From Streptomyces zagrosensis (GTDB taxonomy: Bacteria > Actinomycetota > Actinomycetes > Streptomycetales > Streptomycetaceae): DNA of 64,000 bases. Below the pieces are notes generated by a model. That model searched no databases, was not told the origin of the DNA, and saw nothing but the letters and a program-made list of their open reading frames with translations. The translations under genes were made by a program, and so were the position numbers. Below are positions 25,401 to 33,626 of this stretch, piece by piece. The stretch covers positions 248,001-312,000 of the forward strand of contig NZ_JACHJL010000008.1 of assembly GCF_014203645.1 (NCBI RefSeq). Reading direction: 5' to 3'. The first letter of the stretch is position 1, and each line of letters starts with the position of its first letter.

Positions 25401-25930
25401 CGTGGGACATCGCCCTGGTACGGCAGGTCGCCGGGCAGCCGCCGACCGAGGCGCAGCTCACGGCGCTTGACACGGAGATCGGCGTCTATCGGCGGGTGCT
25501 GGCCGAAGGTGGCCTTGTGGCGCTCGGCACCGATGCGCCACTGGTACCGGTGGGGCTGGGGCTGCATATGGGGCTACGCGCCCTGCATCGGGGCGGGCTG
25601 TCTCCGGCGCAGGCGCTGCGTACCGCTACCGTGCACCCCGCTCGGGTGTTCGGCGCGGAGCGTGACCTCGGCACGCTGGAGCCGGGCAAGCTCGCGGACC
25701 TGGCGGTGGTGGACGGCGATCCGTTCACGGACTTCGCCTCGCTGGTGCGGGTGGTGTCGGTGCTGCGCGGTGGGGAGCGCTATGTGGCGCGGGACCTGGT
25801 CGAGGCGTTTCCGGCGGGTGACGCGCTGCCGAGCGCCGCACACCGGCACGGCGGGGCCGCCGCCGCGCAGGACTGGCTTGAGGTGGGTCGGCTGCTGCGG
25901 CGCGATTCGTGCTGCGAGACGGACGTCTGA
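22424..25930 (+). CDS. Tat-exported protein with TolB-like beta-propeller and C-terminal amidohydrolase domain
   Basis: 1168 aa. The start is TTG with AGGAGG five bases upstream. Residues 1-65 are Thr/Ala-rich; RRSFLQTAAATVAVAGGAVG (about 68-87) is a twin-arginine signal. Residues about 100-720 hold WD40/TolB-like propeller blades (WSPDGTRLAFASERGG, WSPDGKRVFFV, LSPDGRRVAFA, WSPNGRWMAVI and others). The last 400 residues are a metal-dependent amidohydrolase (VIPGLWDAHTHPW with the HxH pair, LGTDAPLVPVG, EPGKLADLAVVDGDPF). Such fusions are usually secreted amidohydrolases or dipeptidase-like enzymes; substrate unknown. A Gln-Gln-Gly repeat interrupts the propeller near residue 400. It follows the transketolase operon after 206 bp with its own ribosome site. 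Confidence 0.88.
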   Translation: MDTTVPPPAHDSSAGLPRAADRASATEPATITIPTEHITEHATETTADTTADTAPGSASGPRWSPTRRSFLQTAAATVAVAGGAVGLVPEPVAAAAPRRATLSFTAATNGAATLAPAGDHLVAEVQNILWSIPRAGGEATALTTPDLEPTRPVYAPNGQTLAVCAYRGGGFHLWTLRPDGTQLRQLTDGPWDDRGPAWSPDGTRLAFASERGGDPVAGSPYRVWVIDVHSRRLTRLTGLPGQDGPHQDGAWEDFDPVWSPDGKRVFFVRARLAGTALNARTIASVRADGTGPVIVEHTETSAAQVMTPALAPDGRLAYLRTTPAPASSCVLVVDGAPAGVRGDVLPVPPRWVSRDELLITVDGQFQLVRPQRRQRDQANDGNADPQDLHGQQGQQGQQGQQGQQGQQDDQNSSAQGSSVRTDVSAETIAFTASLPVERPRYRVKRYDFDGGGVRPVRGVHLPALSPDGRRVAFAALDSLWVAEIGGGRPPRRIVRTDPTRYLLAPSWTADGRALIYADDRDGLYTVRRRELHSGAETVLASGGRVQPALSPDGTRLASIDMSGNLVVRDLGAGTERVLAAPLGAGGLPGRPSWSPDGRWVALCDRNRLNQRFREGYNLIRVIDADSGQARLHAVAPHVSIADRYDSGPVWSPNGRWMAVIVESALWLLPVRPDGTPNGKARQLTEESADHPSWSGDSRTLLYLSAGKLRLIDAEGGSPRPVRMPLDYRRPRSVDTVVHAGRLWDGTGETVRDDVDLVVRGGRITAVEPHRASRAAARRVDASAHTVIPGLWDAHTHPWQVTYGGRQPASQLAYGITTAVSFGGFAYEQMRIREAIAAGVLAGPRLLSTGELLDGARVAYSMGRAHRTRAGLRRSLSRAEALDWDFVKTYVRAPGWVMSEAARFAHERLGVRSGGHLCTPGVQLGQDLTTHLQATQRLEYGHATSATGRAYQDVREIYTATDFHLIATPFTSSPLMGADPSLADDERVTRLMPPWDIALVRQVAGQPPTEAQLTALDTEIGVYRRVLAEGGLVALGTDAPLVPVGLGLHMGLRALHRGGLSPAQALRTATVHPARVFGAERDLGTLEPGKLADLAVVDGDPFTDFASLVRVVSVLRGGERYVARDLVEAFPAGDALPSAAHRHGGAAAAQDWLEVGRLLRRDSCCETDV
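23591..23644 (+). repeat. Six tandem 9-bp units coding Gln-Gln-Gly
   Basis: Six exact copies of GGCCAGCAG lie head to tail inside the propeller-amidohydrolase gene. The 9-bp period is frame-neutral, so the array lengthens a loop between blades without breaking the protein. Exact identity points to recent slippage. Confidence 0.95.
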
Positions 25931-26253
25931 GTTCCGGTCCACGCCGGTCGCCCTTGAACGGGCCCGCGGGCCGGTGGGTGGGCGGGCCGGCGAGTGGGTG
26001 GGCCGGTGAGTGGGTGGGCCGCGGGCCGGTGGGTGGGTGGGCGTGCGGCGCCCGTGGTCCGGTTCTGCATCGGGAGTGCGCGTCGTGGCCCTGGTGTGAG
26101 CCGAGGCCACGGCTGCGGCGTGCCCGCCCACCGGCCCGCCCTCACCTCTTTCCACACCTCTCCGTACCGCCTAGGCCATCAGTACGCCATCTTGCCGAAA
26201 CCATCGCGCGGTAGGGAGCCATGATTGAGCTCGGCAGTTGAGTGAGGAGAACG
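25931..26253. other. Intergenic region with G-rich repeats before the GH2 gene
   Basis: 323 bases between the propeller-amidohydrolase and the beta-galactosidase. It contains the G-rich minisatellite at 25968-26043. The stretch 26140-26250 is less GC-rich and probably carries the GH2 promoter; no clear operator was found. Confidence 0.6.
25968..26043. repeat. G-rich minisatellite, about 17-bp units, two G-quadruplex-type motifs
   Basis: Four imperfect copies of a GGGCCGGTGAGTGGGTG-like unit. Two stretches, 25968-25986 and 26023-26041, each contain four runs of three Gs separated by 1-5 bases, which fits the standard G-quadruplex pattern on the plus (non-template) strand. It lies about 210 bp upstream of the beta-galactosidase start. 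Confidence 0.88.
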
Positions 26254-29200
26254 ATGAGTCACTCCGCAGCGACTCCGCACCCCTACTACCCCTACTACCC
26301 CTACTACGAAGACGTCTCGCCCGGCAGCGGCACCATGCCGCCCCGGTCCTGGTACTCCGCATCCGACGCCGACCGCCTCGATCTGAGCGGGCTGTGGCGC
26401 TTTCGCCTGTCGCCCGGAGCGCAGACCACGAGCACGGCCTTCGCCCGCCCGGACTTCGACGCATCCGACTGGGACGAGCTGCCCGTCCCCTCGCACTGGG
26501 GGCTGCACGCACCCGGTGGGGCTCGGTCGGCCACGCCGCCGATCTACACCAACACCGGCTACCCCTTCCCGGTGGACCCGCCCCGGGTGCCGCAGGAGAA
26601 CCCCACCGGCGACCACCGGCTCGTCTTCGACCTGCCGGACGACTGGCCCACGACGGGCGCTGCCGTGCTGCGCTTTGACGGCGTGGAGTCCTGTGCGCGG
26701 GTCTGGCTCAACGGCCATGAGCTGGGCACCTTCCAGGGCAGCCGGCTGCCGCACGAGTTGTTCGTTGGCCCGATCGCCGCCCCCGGCGTGGACGAAGCGA
26801 CGGGGCCAGCCGGCGGCAGCGAACCGCACATCCTGCGTAGCCGGGGCAACGTCCTTGCGGTGCGGGTCCACCAGTGGTCGGCGGGCAGCTATCTGGAGGA
26901 TCAGGACCAGTGGTGGCTGCCTGGCATCTTCCGGGAGGTGACGCTGTTGCACCGGCCGAACGGCAGCGTCGCCGACTTCTTCGTCCACGCGGCGTACGAC
27001 CACCGGGACGGCCAGGGAACCCTGCGGGTTGACTGTGTGCCCGGCGGCCGGGTGACGGTGCCCGAACTGGGTCTCGACCTGGCCACCGGGCAGAGCGCCA
27101 CGGTCGCCGTCGAGGCATGGACGGCGGAGACGCCCCGGCTGTATGCGGCCGAGCTGGCCACCGCCGGCGAGCGGGTACCGCTACGGATCGGCTTTCGCAC
27201 GGTCGCCGTTGAGGACGGGCTGCTCAAGGTCAACGGGCGGCGGGTGCTGTTTCGGGGCGTGAACCGGCACGAGTTCCATCCGGAGACCGGCCGCACCGTG
27301 GACCGGGAGACCATGCGGCGCGACCTGCTGTTGATGAAGCGGCACAACATCAATGCCGTACGCACCAGCCACTACCCGCCGCACCCCGCCTTCCTCGACC
27401 TCTGCGACGAGATCGGCCTGTGGGTCATCGACGAATGCGACCTGGAGACGCACGGCTTCCACGCCGTGGGCTGGCGGCGCAACCCGGTGGACGACGACCG
27501 CTGGACGCCCGCCCTGCTCGACCGCGCCGCGCGCACCATCGAGCGGGACAAGAACCACCCGGCCGTCATCATGTGGTCGCTGGGCAACGAATGCGGCACG
27601 GGCGCGGGCCTGTCCGCGATGGCCGCGGCGATCCGCGAGCGGGACCCGGACCGCCCCCTGCACTACGAGGGCGACCGGACGTGCGCGGACGTGGATGTGT
27701 ACTCGCGGATGTACGCCCCGCACGACGAGGTCGAGGAGATCGGGCGGCGCGCCGAACCCGCGCTGGATGACCCGGCGCTCGATGAGCGGCGGCGGTCGCT
27801 GCCGTTCATCTTGTGCGAGTACGCCCATGCGATGGGCAACGGGCCCGGCGGGCTCAGCGCGTACCAACGGCTGTTCGAGCGGTACGACCGCTGCCAGGGC
27901 GGCTTCGTGTGGGAGTGGCTCGACCACGGCATCGCCCGCCGAGCCGCCGATGGCACGCGCTACTTCGCGTATGGCGGGGACTTCGGCGAGGAACTGCACG
28001 ACGGGAACTTCGTCTGCGACGGTCTCGTCTTCCCCGACCGCACCCCATCGCCCGGGCTGATCGAGTACAAGAAGGTGATCGAGCCGGTCTGTATCGAGCC
28101 CATCGGCGGGGCGCGCGGCGGCGCGGGTGGTGGGGCGCTCGGCGGCGCGGGCGACGGCGCGCGAGCGGTCCCGGTGTCCGGCGTGCGGATCAGCAATCTG
28201 CATGATTTCACCGACCTATCGCACCTGGCCTTCCGCTGGTCCTACGACGTGGCGGGCGAACCGGCGGCGCAGGGGGAACTGGCCGTGCCCCCGCTGGCCC
28301 CCGGCGAGTCGGCGGACGTCAAGCTGCCGGTTGTGGAGCTCAGGGAGCCGCCGGCGGGCGAGGCGGTGTGGACGGTACGGGCCGAACTGGCGGCAAGCAC
28401 GGCGTGGGCCGCGGCCGGCCACGAGGTCGCGTGGGGGCAGTGGCCCGCGGACCCCGGGGCGGAAAACGGGGCGGGAACCAGGGCGGCAAACGATGCAGGA
28501 AACGGGGCGGCAGCCGGCGCCGCCGTGCCGCTGACCGGAACTACCGCGAGCGGGCCCGCCGTGGAACCCCGGCGCAGCGATGCGGGGGACGCCATCGTGC
28601 TGGGGCCCGGCACCTTCGACGCGTACACCGGCGCGCTGCGCTCGCTGGGCGGCCACCCGGTCACCGGCCCCCGGCTCGACGTCTGGCGGGCGCCGACCGA
28701 CAACGACGAGGGCGCGCCCTGGCAGCCCGGTACCCGCTACGGCACGGTGTGGCGGCAGGCGGGGCTGCACCGCATGCAGCACCGCACCGACCGGGTGCGG
28801 GCCGAGGACGGCGCGCTGGTGGTGCAGTCGCGGGTCGCGCCGGCGGCCACCGACCGCGCACTGTCCGTCGTCTACCACTGGACCGCCACGGCCGTACGGC
28901 TGCGCCTGACCGTCAGCGTGATCCCGGAAGGGGACTGGAACTTCCCGCTCCCCCGGCTGGGGGTGCGGCTCGGCGTGTGCGCGAGCCTGGGTGACGCCGA
29001 GTGGTACGGCGGCGGCCCTGGCGAGGCGTACCCGGACACCAGGACGGCATCGCGACTCGGTCGGTACGCCATGCCGGTGGACCGCATGCAGACCCCGTAC
29101 GTACGGCCGCAGGAGAACGGCGCCCGAGCCGACGTGCGCTGGGCCCGGCTCCGCGGGCACCACGGCAACTGGCTGCGGGTGGAGGGGGAACCGCCGTTCT

Positions 29201-29412
29201 GGTTCACCGCGCGCCGCTGGACGACGGAGCACCTGGACGCGGCGGCGCACACCACGGACCTGACGCCGGATGACCGGATCTGGCTCAACCTCGACTACGG
29301 CCAACAGGGCATCGGCAGCCAGTCCTGCGGCCCGGGCGTGCTCCCGGAACACCGGCTGACCGCCGGGCCCGCGACGTTCTCCTTCACCTTCTCCACTGGT
29401 CGGGGCGCCTAG
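26254..29412 (+). CDS. GH2 beta-galactosidase
   Basis: 1052 aa from the ATG at 26254 with GAGGAGAACG directly upstream. The layout matches LacZ-type GH2 enzymes: jelly-roll N-terminus (LSGLWRFRLSPG, DWDELPVPSHWGLHAPG), Ig-like domain, TIM barrel with FRGVNRHEFHPETGR and the acid/base Glu446 in MWSLGNECGTG, nucleophile Glu522 in PFILCEYAHAMGNGPGG, and the C-terminal beta-sandwich (APTDNDEG, GPGEAYPDTRTASRLG). No signal peptide, so cytoplasmic. It hydrolyses terminal beta-galactosides. Two Gly/Ala-rich insertions (GGARGGAGGGALGG near 620 and an Ala/Gly/Asn stretch near 755) look like slippage products. The 3' end overlaps the convergent YczE-like gene by 29 bp. A repeated PYY motif near the N terminus is unusual. 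Confidence 0.93.
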   Translation: MSHSAATPHPYYPYYPYYEDVSPGSGTMPPRSWYSASDADRLDLSGLWRFRLSPGAQTTSTAFARPDFDASDWDELPVPSHWGLHAPGGARSATPPIYTNTGYPFPVDPPRVPQENPTGDHRLVFDLPDDWPTTGAAVLRFDGVESCARVWLNGHELGTFQGSRLPHELFVGPIAAPGVDEATGPAGGSEPHILRSRGNVLAVRVHQWSAGSYLEDQDQWWLPGIFREVTLLHRPNGSVADFFVHAAYDHRDGQGTLRVDCVPGGRVTVPELGLDLATGQSATVAVEAWTAETPRLYAAELATAGERVPLRIGFRTVAVEDGLLKVNGRRVLFRGVNRHEFHPETGRTVDRETMRRDLLLMKRHNINAVRTSHYPPHPAFLDLCDEIGLWVIDECDLETHGFHAVGWRRNPVDDDRWTPALLDRAARTIERDKNHPAVIMWSLGNECGTGAGLSAMAAAIRERDPDRPLHYEGDRTCADVDVYSRMYAPHDEVEEIGRRAEPALDDPALDERRRSLPFILCEYAHAMGNGPGGLSAYQRLFERYDRCQGGFVWEWLDHGIARRAADGTRYFAYGGDFGEELHDGNFVCDGLVFPDRTPSPGLIEYKKVIEPVCIEPIGGARGGAGGGALGGAGDGARAVPVSGVRISNLHDFTDLSHLAFRWSYDVAGEPAAQGELAVPPLAPGESADVKLPVVELREPPAGEAVWTVRAELAASTAWAAAGHEVAWGQWPADPGAENGAGTRAANDAGNGAAAGAAVPLTGTTASGPAVEPRRSDAGDAIVLGPGTFDAYTGALRSLGGHPVTGPRLDVWRAPTDNDEGAPWQPGTRYGTVWRQAGLHRMQHRTDRVRAEDGALVVQSRVAPAATDRALSVVYHWTATAVRLRLTVSVIPEGDWNFPLPRLGVRLGVCASLGDAEWYGGGPGEAYPDTRTASRLGRYAMPVDRMQTPYVRPQENGARADVRWARLRGHHGNWLRVEGEPPFWFTARRWTTEHLDAAAHTTDLTPDDRIWLNLDYGQQGIGSQSCGPGVLPEHRLTAGPATFSFTFSTGRGA

Positions 29413-30322
29413 CCGCTTCGGCCAGGGGCGGCCTGGCCCGTTCCCAGCGCGGGGAGCGGGCCCGCTGCCGGCCCGCGGTCGCGTCGGCGTGGGGCGCGCC
29501 CGCGGTCGCGCCGGCAGCGGGAGGTGCCTGGCGCTCGGCATGGCTGCGGTAGACGCACCAAGGCATCAGCAACTGGGTGATCGAGCCGACCGTCAGCGCG
29601 TACAGCACCGTGCCAACCCCGACGGTTCCTCCCAGCAGCCAGCCACCGGCGAGCACAACGACCTCCAACACGGTGCGGACCAGCCGGATGGAACGCCCGG
29701 TGACGGCACACACGCCGATCATCAGCCCGTCCCGGGGCCCGGGGCCACAGCGCGCACCGACGTAGACCGCGACGGACAGCCCGTTCAGCGCGACGCCACC
29801 GACGAGCAGCGCGATCCGGGTGGGGAGCCCGAGGTGCTGGGGGACGAGCAGGAGACCGAGGTCGGACGAGCACGCCAGAACGATGATGTTGGCGGCGGTG
29901 CCACACCTCAGCCGCTGTTTGAGGGGGACCCACAGCAACAGCACGAGAACGCCCACGATGGCGCTGATCGCCCCGAAGCTCAGTGCGGTGCGACCCTCAA
30001 GCCCCTCGTACAGGACGCTCCAGGGGTTGACGCCCAGCGAGGCCCGGACCATGAGCGCAAGGCTGAATCCGTACAGGGCGAGACCGACGAACAGTTGCGG
30101 CAGGCGCCGCAGCGGACGCTCACCGAGGGAGACATAGCTGAGGGAGGGCGGGGTCGGGCCTGGGGTCGGGGAGCCCGGGGTTGGGACTGGGGAGCCCGGG
30201 GTGGGGGCCGGGGAGCCCGGGGTTGGGGCCGGGCTCGCTCGGGGTGGGTGCGCGCCCGAGGCGCGCGCCTCGTGCCGCTGTGCGGCCTCTCGGTCGAAGT
30301 GGCCCGTGGTCTCCTGCTGCAT
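29384..30322 (-). CDS. YczE/YyaS/YitT-type membrane protein
   Basis: 312 aa from the ATG at 30322, with GGAGGGAG upstream. Residues 25-60 are a Pro/Thr/Ala-rich repeat. Five hydrophobic segments follow (LFVGLALYGFSLALMVRASLGVNPW, ISAIVGVLVLLLWVPL, IIVLACSSDLGLLLV, IALLVGGVALNGLSVAVYVGA, LEVVVLAGGWLLGGTVGVGTVLYALTVGSITQLLMPW). The GARCGPGPRDGLMIG motif is characteristic of this family. Genes of the YczE type are typically divergent from a MocR regulator that controls them, as here. Substrate unknown; transport of a vitamin-B6- or amine-related compound has been suspected for such pairs. The tail is Ala/Arg-rich. Confidence 0.86.
   Translation of the reverse strand: MQQETTGHFDREAAQRHEARASGAHPPRASPAPTPGSPAPTPGSPVPTPGSPTPGPTPPSLSYVSLGERPLRRLPQLFVGLALYGFSLALMVRASLGVNPWSVLYEGLEGRTALSFGAISAIVGVLVLLLWVPLKQRLRCGTAANIIVLACSSDLGLLLVPQHLGLPTRIALLVGGVALNGLSVAVYVGARCGPGPRDGLMIGVCAVTGRSIRLVRTVLEVVVLAGGWLLGGTVGVGTVLYALTVGSITQLLMPWCVYRSHAERQAPPAAGATAGAPHADATAGRQRARSPRWERARPPLAEAARRPDQWRR
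30149..30234 (-). repeat. Imperfect 21-27-bp repeat coding PTPGSPAPTPGSP
   Basis: Three to four copies of a G-rich unit built on GGGGAGCCCGGGGTTGGG (plus strand) encode the Pro-Thr-Pro-Gly-Ser linker of the YczE-like protein. The G-run spacing also fits a G-quadruplex on the strand complementary to the message. Confidence 0.85.
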
Positions 30323-30385
30323 GCTCGGCTCCCTCCACCTTCCGTGTCCTCGTGTCCTTGGATTCTTTTCCAGGCCATTGAGGTG

Positions 30386-30422
30386 ACTCTGTAGAGTGAT
30401 TGGCCCAGACAACAGAGCCAAT
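30386..30422. promoter_or_regulatory. Candidate MocR operator region between the divergent genes
   Basis: Two symmetric elements sit in the 114-bp divergent spacer: ACTCT-GT-AGAGT (30386-30397) and ATTGGC-N12-GCCAAT (30399-30404 with 30417-30422). MocR proteins bind repeats in such shared regions. The second element ends 14 bp before the MocR start. Confidence 0.45.
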
Positions 30423-30436
30423 TTAGGGAGAATGGT

Positions 30437-31924
30437 ATGGCTGATGCGCATCCGTACCCGCTCGCAGGTCATACGGACCGCACCCTGGGGAGCCGACAGC
30501 TTGCCGCGATGCTCCCCGACCCGGCGGCGATGAGGCCCGCCTACCGTCACTTGGCCCAGGCGATCAGCGCGCTGATCCTGGACGGGCGCATCGCCTTGCA
30601 CGTCAAGCTCCCCGCCGAGCGGGAGTTGGCCGCCGCCCTGCACACCAGCAGAACCACCATCACCGCGATGTACGACCTGCTACGCGAGAGCGGCTACGCA
30701 CACAGTCGCCAAGGCGCCGGCACCTGGACCGCCCTGCCCGAGGGCCGCAATCCCAGCGGTGTCACCCGACTCCTGGAGACCGTGGAATCGGGTGACACCG
30801 CCATCGACCTGGCCAGAGCCGCTCCCGGGCTGCCGGAGCACCTACTCATCGACGCCATCGCCCAGGTCACCCCCCGCCTGGTCGAGCACGCGCATACTCC
30901 CGGCTATCACCCCTACGGGCTGCCGGAACTGCGCGCCGCCATCGCCGAGCGCTTCACCGAGCGGGGCCTGACCACCGTGCCCGAACAGATCCTCGTGACC
31001 TCCGGCGCTCAACACGCGCTCACGCTGGTCATGGGGCTGCTGTGCCGCGCCGGCGACCGCGTCATGGTCGAGAATCCCTCGTATCCGAACGCGCTGGAGG
31101 CGATGCGCCGCGCTCGGCTGCGTACGGTGTCGGTCCCCGTGACAGACGACGGCTGGGACATCGAGATCATCGAATCGACCTTGCGCCAGGCCGTGCCCCA
31201 ACTGGCTTATCTGATCCCCGACTTCCACAATCCGACCGGTTGCCTCATGCCCGAGCACGAGCGCGCCCGCACCCTGCGAGCCGCGGCGCGCTCCGGCGCC
31301 TGGCTGGTCATCGACGAGACCTTGACCGAACTCGCCCTCGACGTGCCAGCGCCGACGCCCTTCGCCACCCACGCCGCACCCGGTGGGGCCGGGCAGGTGA
31401 TCACCATCGGCTCGATGAGCAAGACCCACTGGGGTGGCCTGCGCATCGGCTGGCTGCGCGCGCCCGCGCGGCTCGTCACCGAACTCGCCGGCCAGCGCGT
31501 CGCCACCGACATGGGCGGCTCGGTCCTGGACCAACTTCTGGCCCTGGCCCTGTTGGACGGGGCGGGAGACCTCCTACCGACCCGGCTGACACAGCTGCGC
31601 CAGCAGCGCGACGCGGTGGCGGTCGCCTTGGCCGAGCACCTTCCCCAGTGGCGTTGGCGTCAGCCGCCCGGCGGTCTGTCGCTCTGGGTTGACCTGGGCG
31701 AACCCGTCGCCTCGGCGCTCGCCGAGCGGGCCCTTGACAAGGGGGTACGGATCGAAAGCGGTGCCTACTTCGCCACCGACCCGGGCATCTTCGAGCAGCG
31801 GCTCCGCATCCCCTACACCACGCCTCCGGACGCCCTGCGCGAAGCCGTCCTCCGCATGGCAGCCACCCTCGCAGGCGGCCTCCCCCTGGCGGCCACCGCC
31901 CGCCGACCGCACTGGGTCGCCTGA
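30437..31924 (+). CDS. MocR/PdxR-type regulator (GntR HTH fused to aminotransferase fold)
   Basis: 495 aa. Residues about 30-105 are a GntR winged HTH (HLAQAISALILDGRIALHVKLPAERELAAALHTSRTTITAMYDLLRESGYAHSRQGAGTW). Residues 125-480 are a fold-type-I PLP aminotransferase domain (YHPYGLPELRAAIAERFTERGL, VTSGAQHALTLVMGLLCRAGD, DFHNPTGCLMP, and the PLP lysine in IGSMSKTHWGGLRIGWLR). MocR proteins use PLP or its adduct as effector and are generally not catalytic. It is divergent from the YczE-like gene, the classic MocR-YczE arrangement, and so its likely regulator. Confidence 0.93.
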   Translation: MADAHPYPLAGHTDRTLGSRQLAAMLPDPAAMRPAYRHLAQAISALILDGRIALHVKLPAERELAAALHTSRTTITAMYDLLRESGYAHSRQGAGTWTALPEGRNPSGVTRLLETVESGDTAIDLARAAPGLPEHLLIDAIAQVTPRLVEHAHTPGYHPYGLPELRAAIAERFTERGLTTVPEQILVTSGAQHALTLVMGLLCRAGDRVMVENPSYPNALEAMRRARLRTVSVPVTDDGWDIEIIESTLRQAVPQLAYLIPDFHNPTGCLMPEHERARTLRAAARSGAWLVIDETLTELALDVPAPTPFATHAAPGGAGQVITIGSMSKTHWGGLRIGWLRAPARLVTELAGQRVATDMGGSVLDQLLALALLDGAGDLLPTRLTQLRQQRDAVAVALAEHLPQWRWRQPPGGLSLWVDLGEPVASALAERALDKGVRIESGAYFATDPGIFEQRLRIPYTTPPDALREAVLRMAATLAGGLPLAATARRPHWVA

Positions 31925-32011
31925 CCGCAGCGGACCGTCTGCCCACCGCGGGGCGCCTGTCAGCGGCCCCGTTTCGCTGGGCCGTACCCGGTCCTGATGG
32001 GGCGAAGCCGC

Positions 32012-32042
32012 GGGGCGTGCGCAGCAGCGTTCCGCACGCCCC
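32012..32042. terminator. 10-bp hairpin between convergent MocR and FUSC genes
   Basis: GGGGCGTGCG (32012-32021) pairs with CGCACGCCCC (32033-32042) around an 11-base loop. It lies 88 bp after the MocR stop and 6 bp beyond the FUSC stop, so it can serve both. Confidence 0.7.
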
Positions 32043-32047
32043 CGCCG

Positions 32048-33226
32048 TCACAGACGGGTGAACCTGCGGAGCCAGGGGAAGCGCTCGCGACCCTCGCGAG
32101 CGCTCTGGTCAAGCTCCTCCATCAAACGCATGGTCCGGTGTTCCATGTCCATCTCATCCAGGATGCGATCGACCTCCGACAGCAAGGCGCCGTGCAGATG
32201 CCACTGGCGCGGATTCGCCCGGACGTGATCCAGCAGCAGATGTGCGGCCCGTTCCCGGCTGACACAGGCAGCGTCCAGCGCGGCGGCGAGCCGCGTTTCG
32301 GCCTCCTCCGCGTTCGCACTGACCTGCGTGGTGACCAGGGCCGCGAAGTTCTCGACCGCCTTCGCGACATGACCGAGCAGTTCCTCCAGTGCCTGCGCCA
32401 CATCCCGCGGGAACAGTGGCTCGTCCGTGCGGTGTTTGGCCAGGTCGGTGATGGTACGGGCCATGACACGCAACACCACGGTGCAGATTTCCAACGTATC
32501 GAGACCGGTGCGCAACACCACCCGGTGCAGCAGCCCCTCCTTGACACGGGGGTTGAGGCGCAGGCTGTCCTCCGCCTGGCGTAGCGCGGCGTCCACCTGG
32601 GCCACGTCGTTGTCCAGGCGCCGCGCCTCGTGGAGCCGGGCCGCGGCGCGCTCAACGGGCGTGTGCTGGCCCAGTTCCTCGCCGATGCGTACGAGCAGAT
32701 CCCGCAGCCGGCGGGCCAGGTCCTCGATGCGTTCGCCCGCCGTGTGTACCCAGACCGGCGGCGCGAAGAGGAAGTTGAAGAGCAGGCCCACCACGGCGCC
32801 GATGAGGGTTTCAAGGACGCGGTCCCACGCCGTGCTGGCCACCCGGGTCACGCCGAGGACGAGCATGGCGCTGATCGCCACCTCGGGAACGAACTCGTTG
32901 ACCCGCACCAGGTGGCCCGCGCCCAGCGCCGCCAAGATGATCAGGCCAAGGCTCCACCACGACAGGCCGACCAGGGCGCTGAAGCCAATGGCGATGAGTA
33001 CGCCGGCGACCACCGCGTTCACCCGGCGAATGCCGGTGGTCAGCGTGGCGTACAGGGTGACCTGTACAACGAGCAGGGCGGTGAGGGGCGCGGTCAGCGG
33101 AACGGATTCGCGGCTGAGTTGTAGGGCGACGGCGTACGCGATGGTCGCCGCCACCGTGGACCGTATCGCCTGCACGACGGTGGGATGGCGACCGCGTTTC
33201 GTCAGTGCGGCAACGGGGTCGATCAC
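32048..33226 (-). CDS. FUSC/ArAE-family membrane transporter
   Basis: 392 aa from a GTG at 33226 with GGGAG 8 bases upstream; a GTG at 33235 is the alternative. The N-terminal 160 residues hold about five membrane helices (VVQAIRSTVAATIAYAVALQL, LTAPLTALLVVQVTLYATLT, AVVAGVLIAIGFSALVGL, LIILAALGAGHLV, AISAMLVLGVTRV, IGAVVGLLFNFLFAPPVW). The C-terminal half is a soluble, mostly helical domain of about 230 residues. This matches aromatic-acid-exporter-like FUSC proteins that pump small organic acids out of the cytoplasm. Stands alone as a transcription unit. Confidence 0.86.
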   Translation of the reverse strand: MIDPVAALTKRGRHPTVVQAIRSTVAATIAYAVALQLSRESVPLTAPLTALLVVQVTLYATLTTGIRRVNAVVAGVLIAIGFSALVGLSWWSLGLIILAALGAGHLVRVNEFVPEVAISAMLVLGVTRVASTAWDRVLETLIGAVVGLLFNFLFAPPVWVHTAGERIEDLARRLRDLLVRIGEELGQHTPVERAAARLHEARRLDNDVAQVDAALRQAEDSLRLNPRVKEGLLHRVVLRTGLDTLEICTVVLRVMARTITDLAKHRTDEPLFPRDVAQALEELLGHVAKAVENFAALVTTQVSANAEEAETRLAAALDAACVSRERAAHLLLDHVRANPRQWHLHGALLSEVDRILDEMDMEHRTMRLMEELDQSAREGRERFPWLRRFTRL

Positions 33227-33626
33227 TTCACGCACTCCCTGCCTGTCCGCTCCCTGGCCCCCGGCAACACCGGAACGCCCGGCTTGCCACCTGGCTGGCG
33301 CTAGGCACGCCAACCGCCGACCCGCCGACCCCACCCGGCCACCACGCCATCCCCGGCCCCGGGTCCGGCCCTGCTGCTGCCTGCTGCCTGCTGCCTGCTG
33401 ACCCTAGACCGTGGGAGGTCGCCGGCGGTGTATCGGCTCCAGGTTGCACGAGCCAGACAGCAATCGGGTGTCCCGTGCCGCGTCCCGCAACATCCGGTAC
33501 GTCTGCCCAGCTTCCGCACGATGTCGGGCCCGGCCATCGCCGCGAGGCCCTGGTGCGGCGAAAGGGAGCTAGCCCACACCGGCCGGAAGAGAGAACAGGC
33601 GGGTGGCCTGGCGGGGTGTCACGGTG
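33227..33626. other. Intergenic region between FUSC and MBL genes
   Basis: 400 bases with no convincing gene. Three near-exact copies of TGCCTGC lie around 33378-33400. It probably carries the FUSC promoter and the 3' end of the MBL transcript. Confidence 0.6.
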
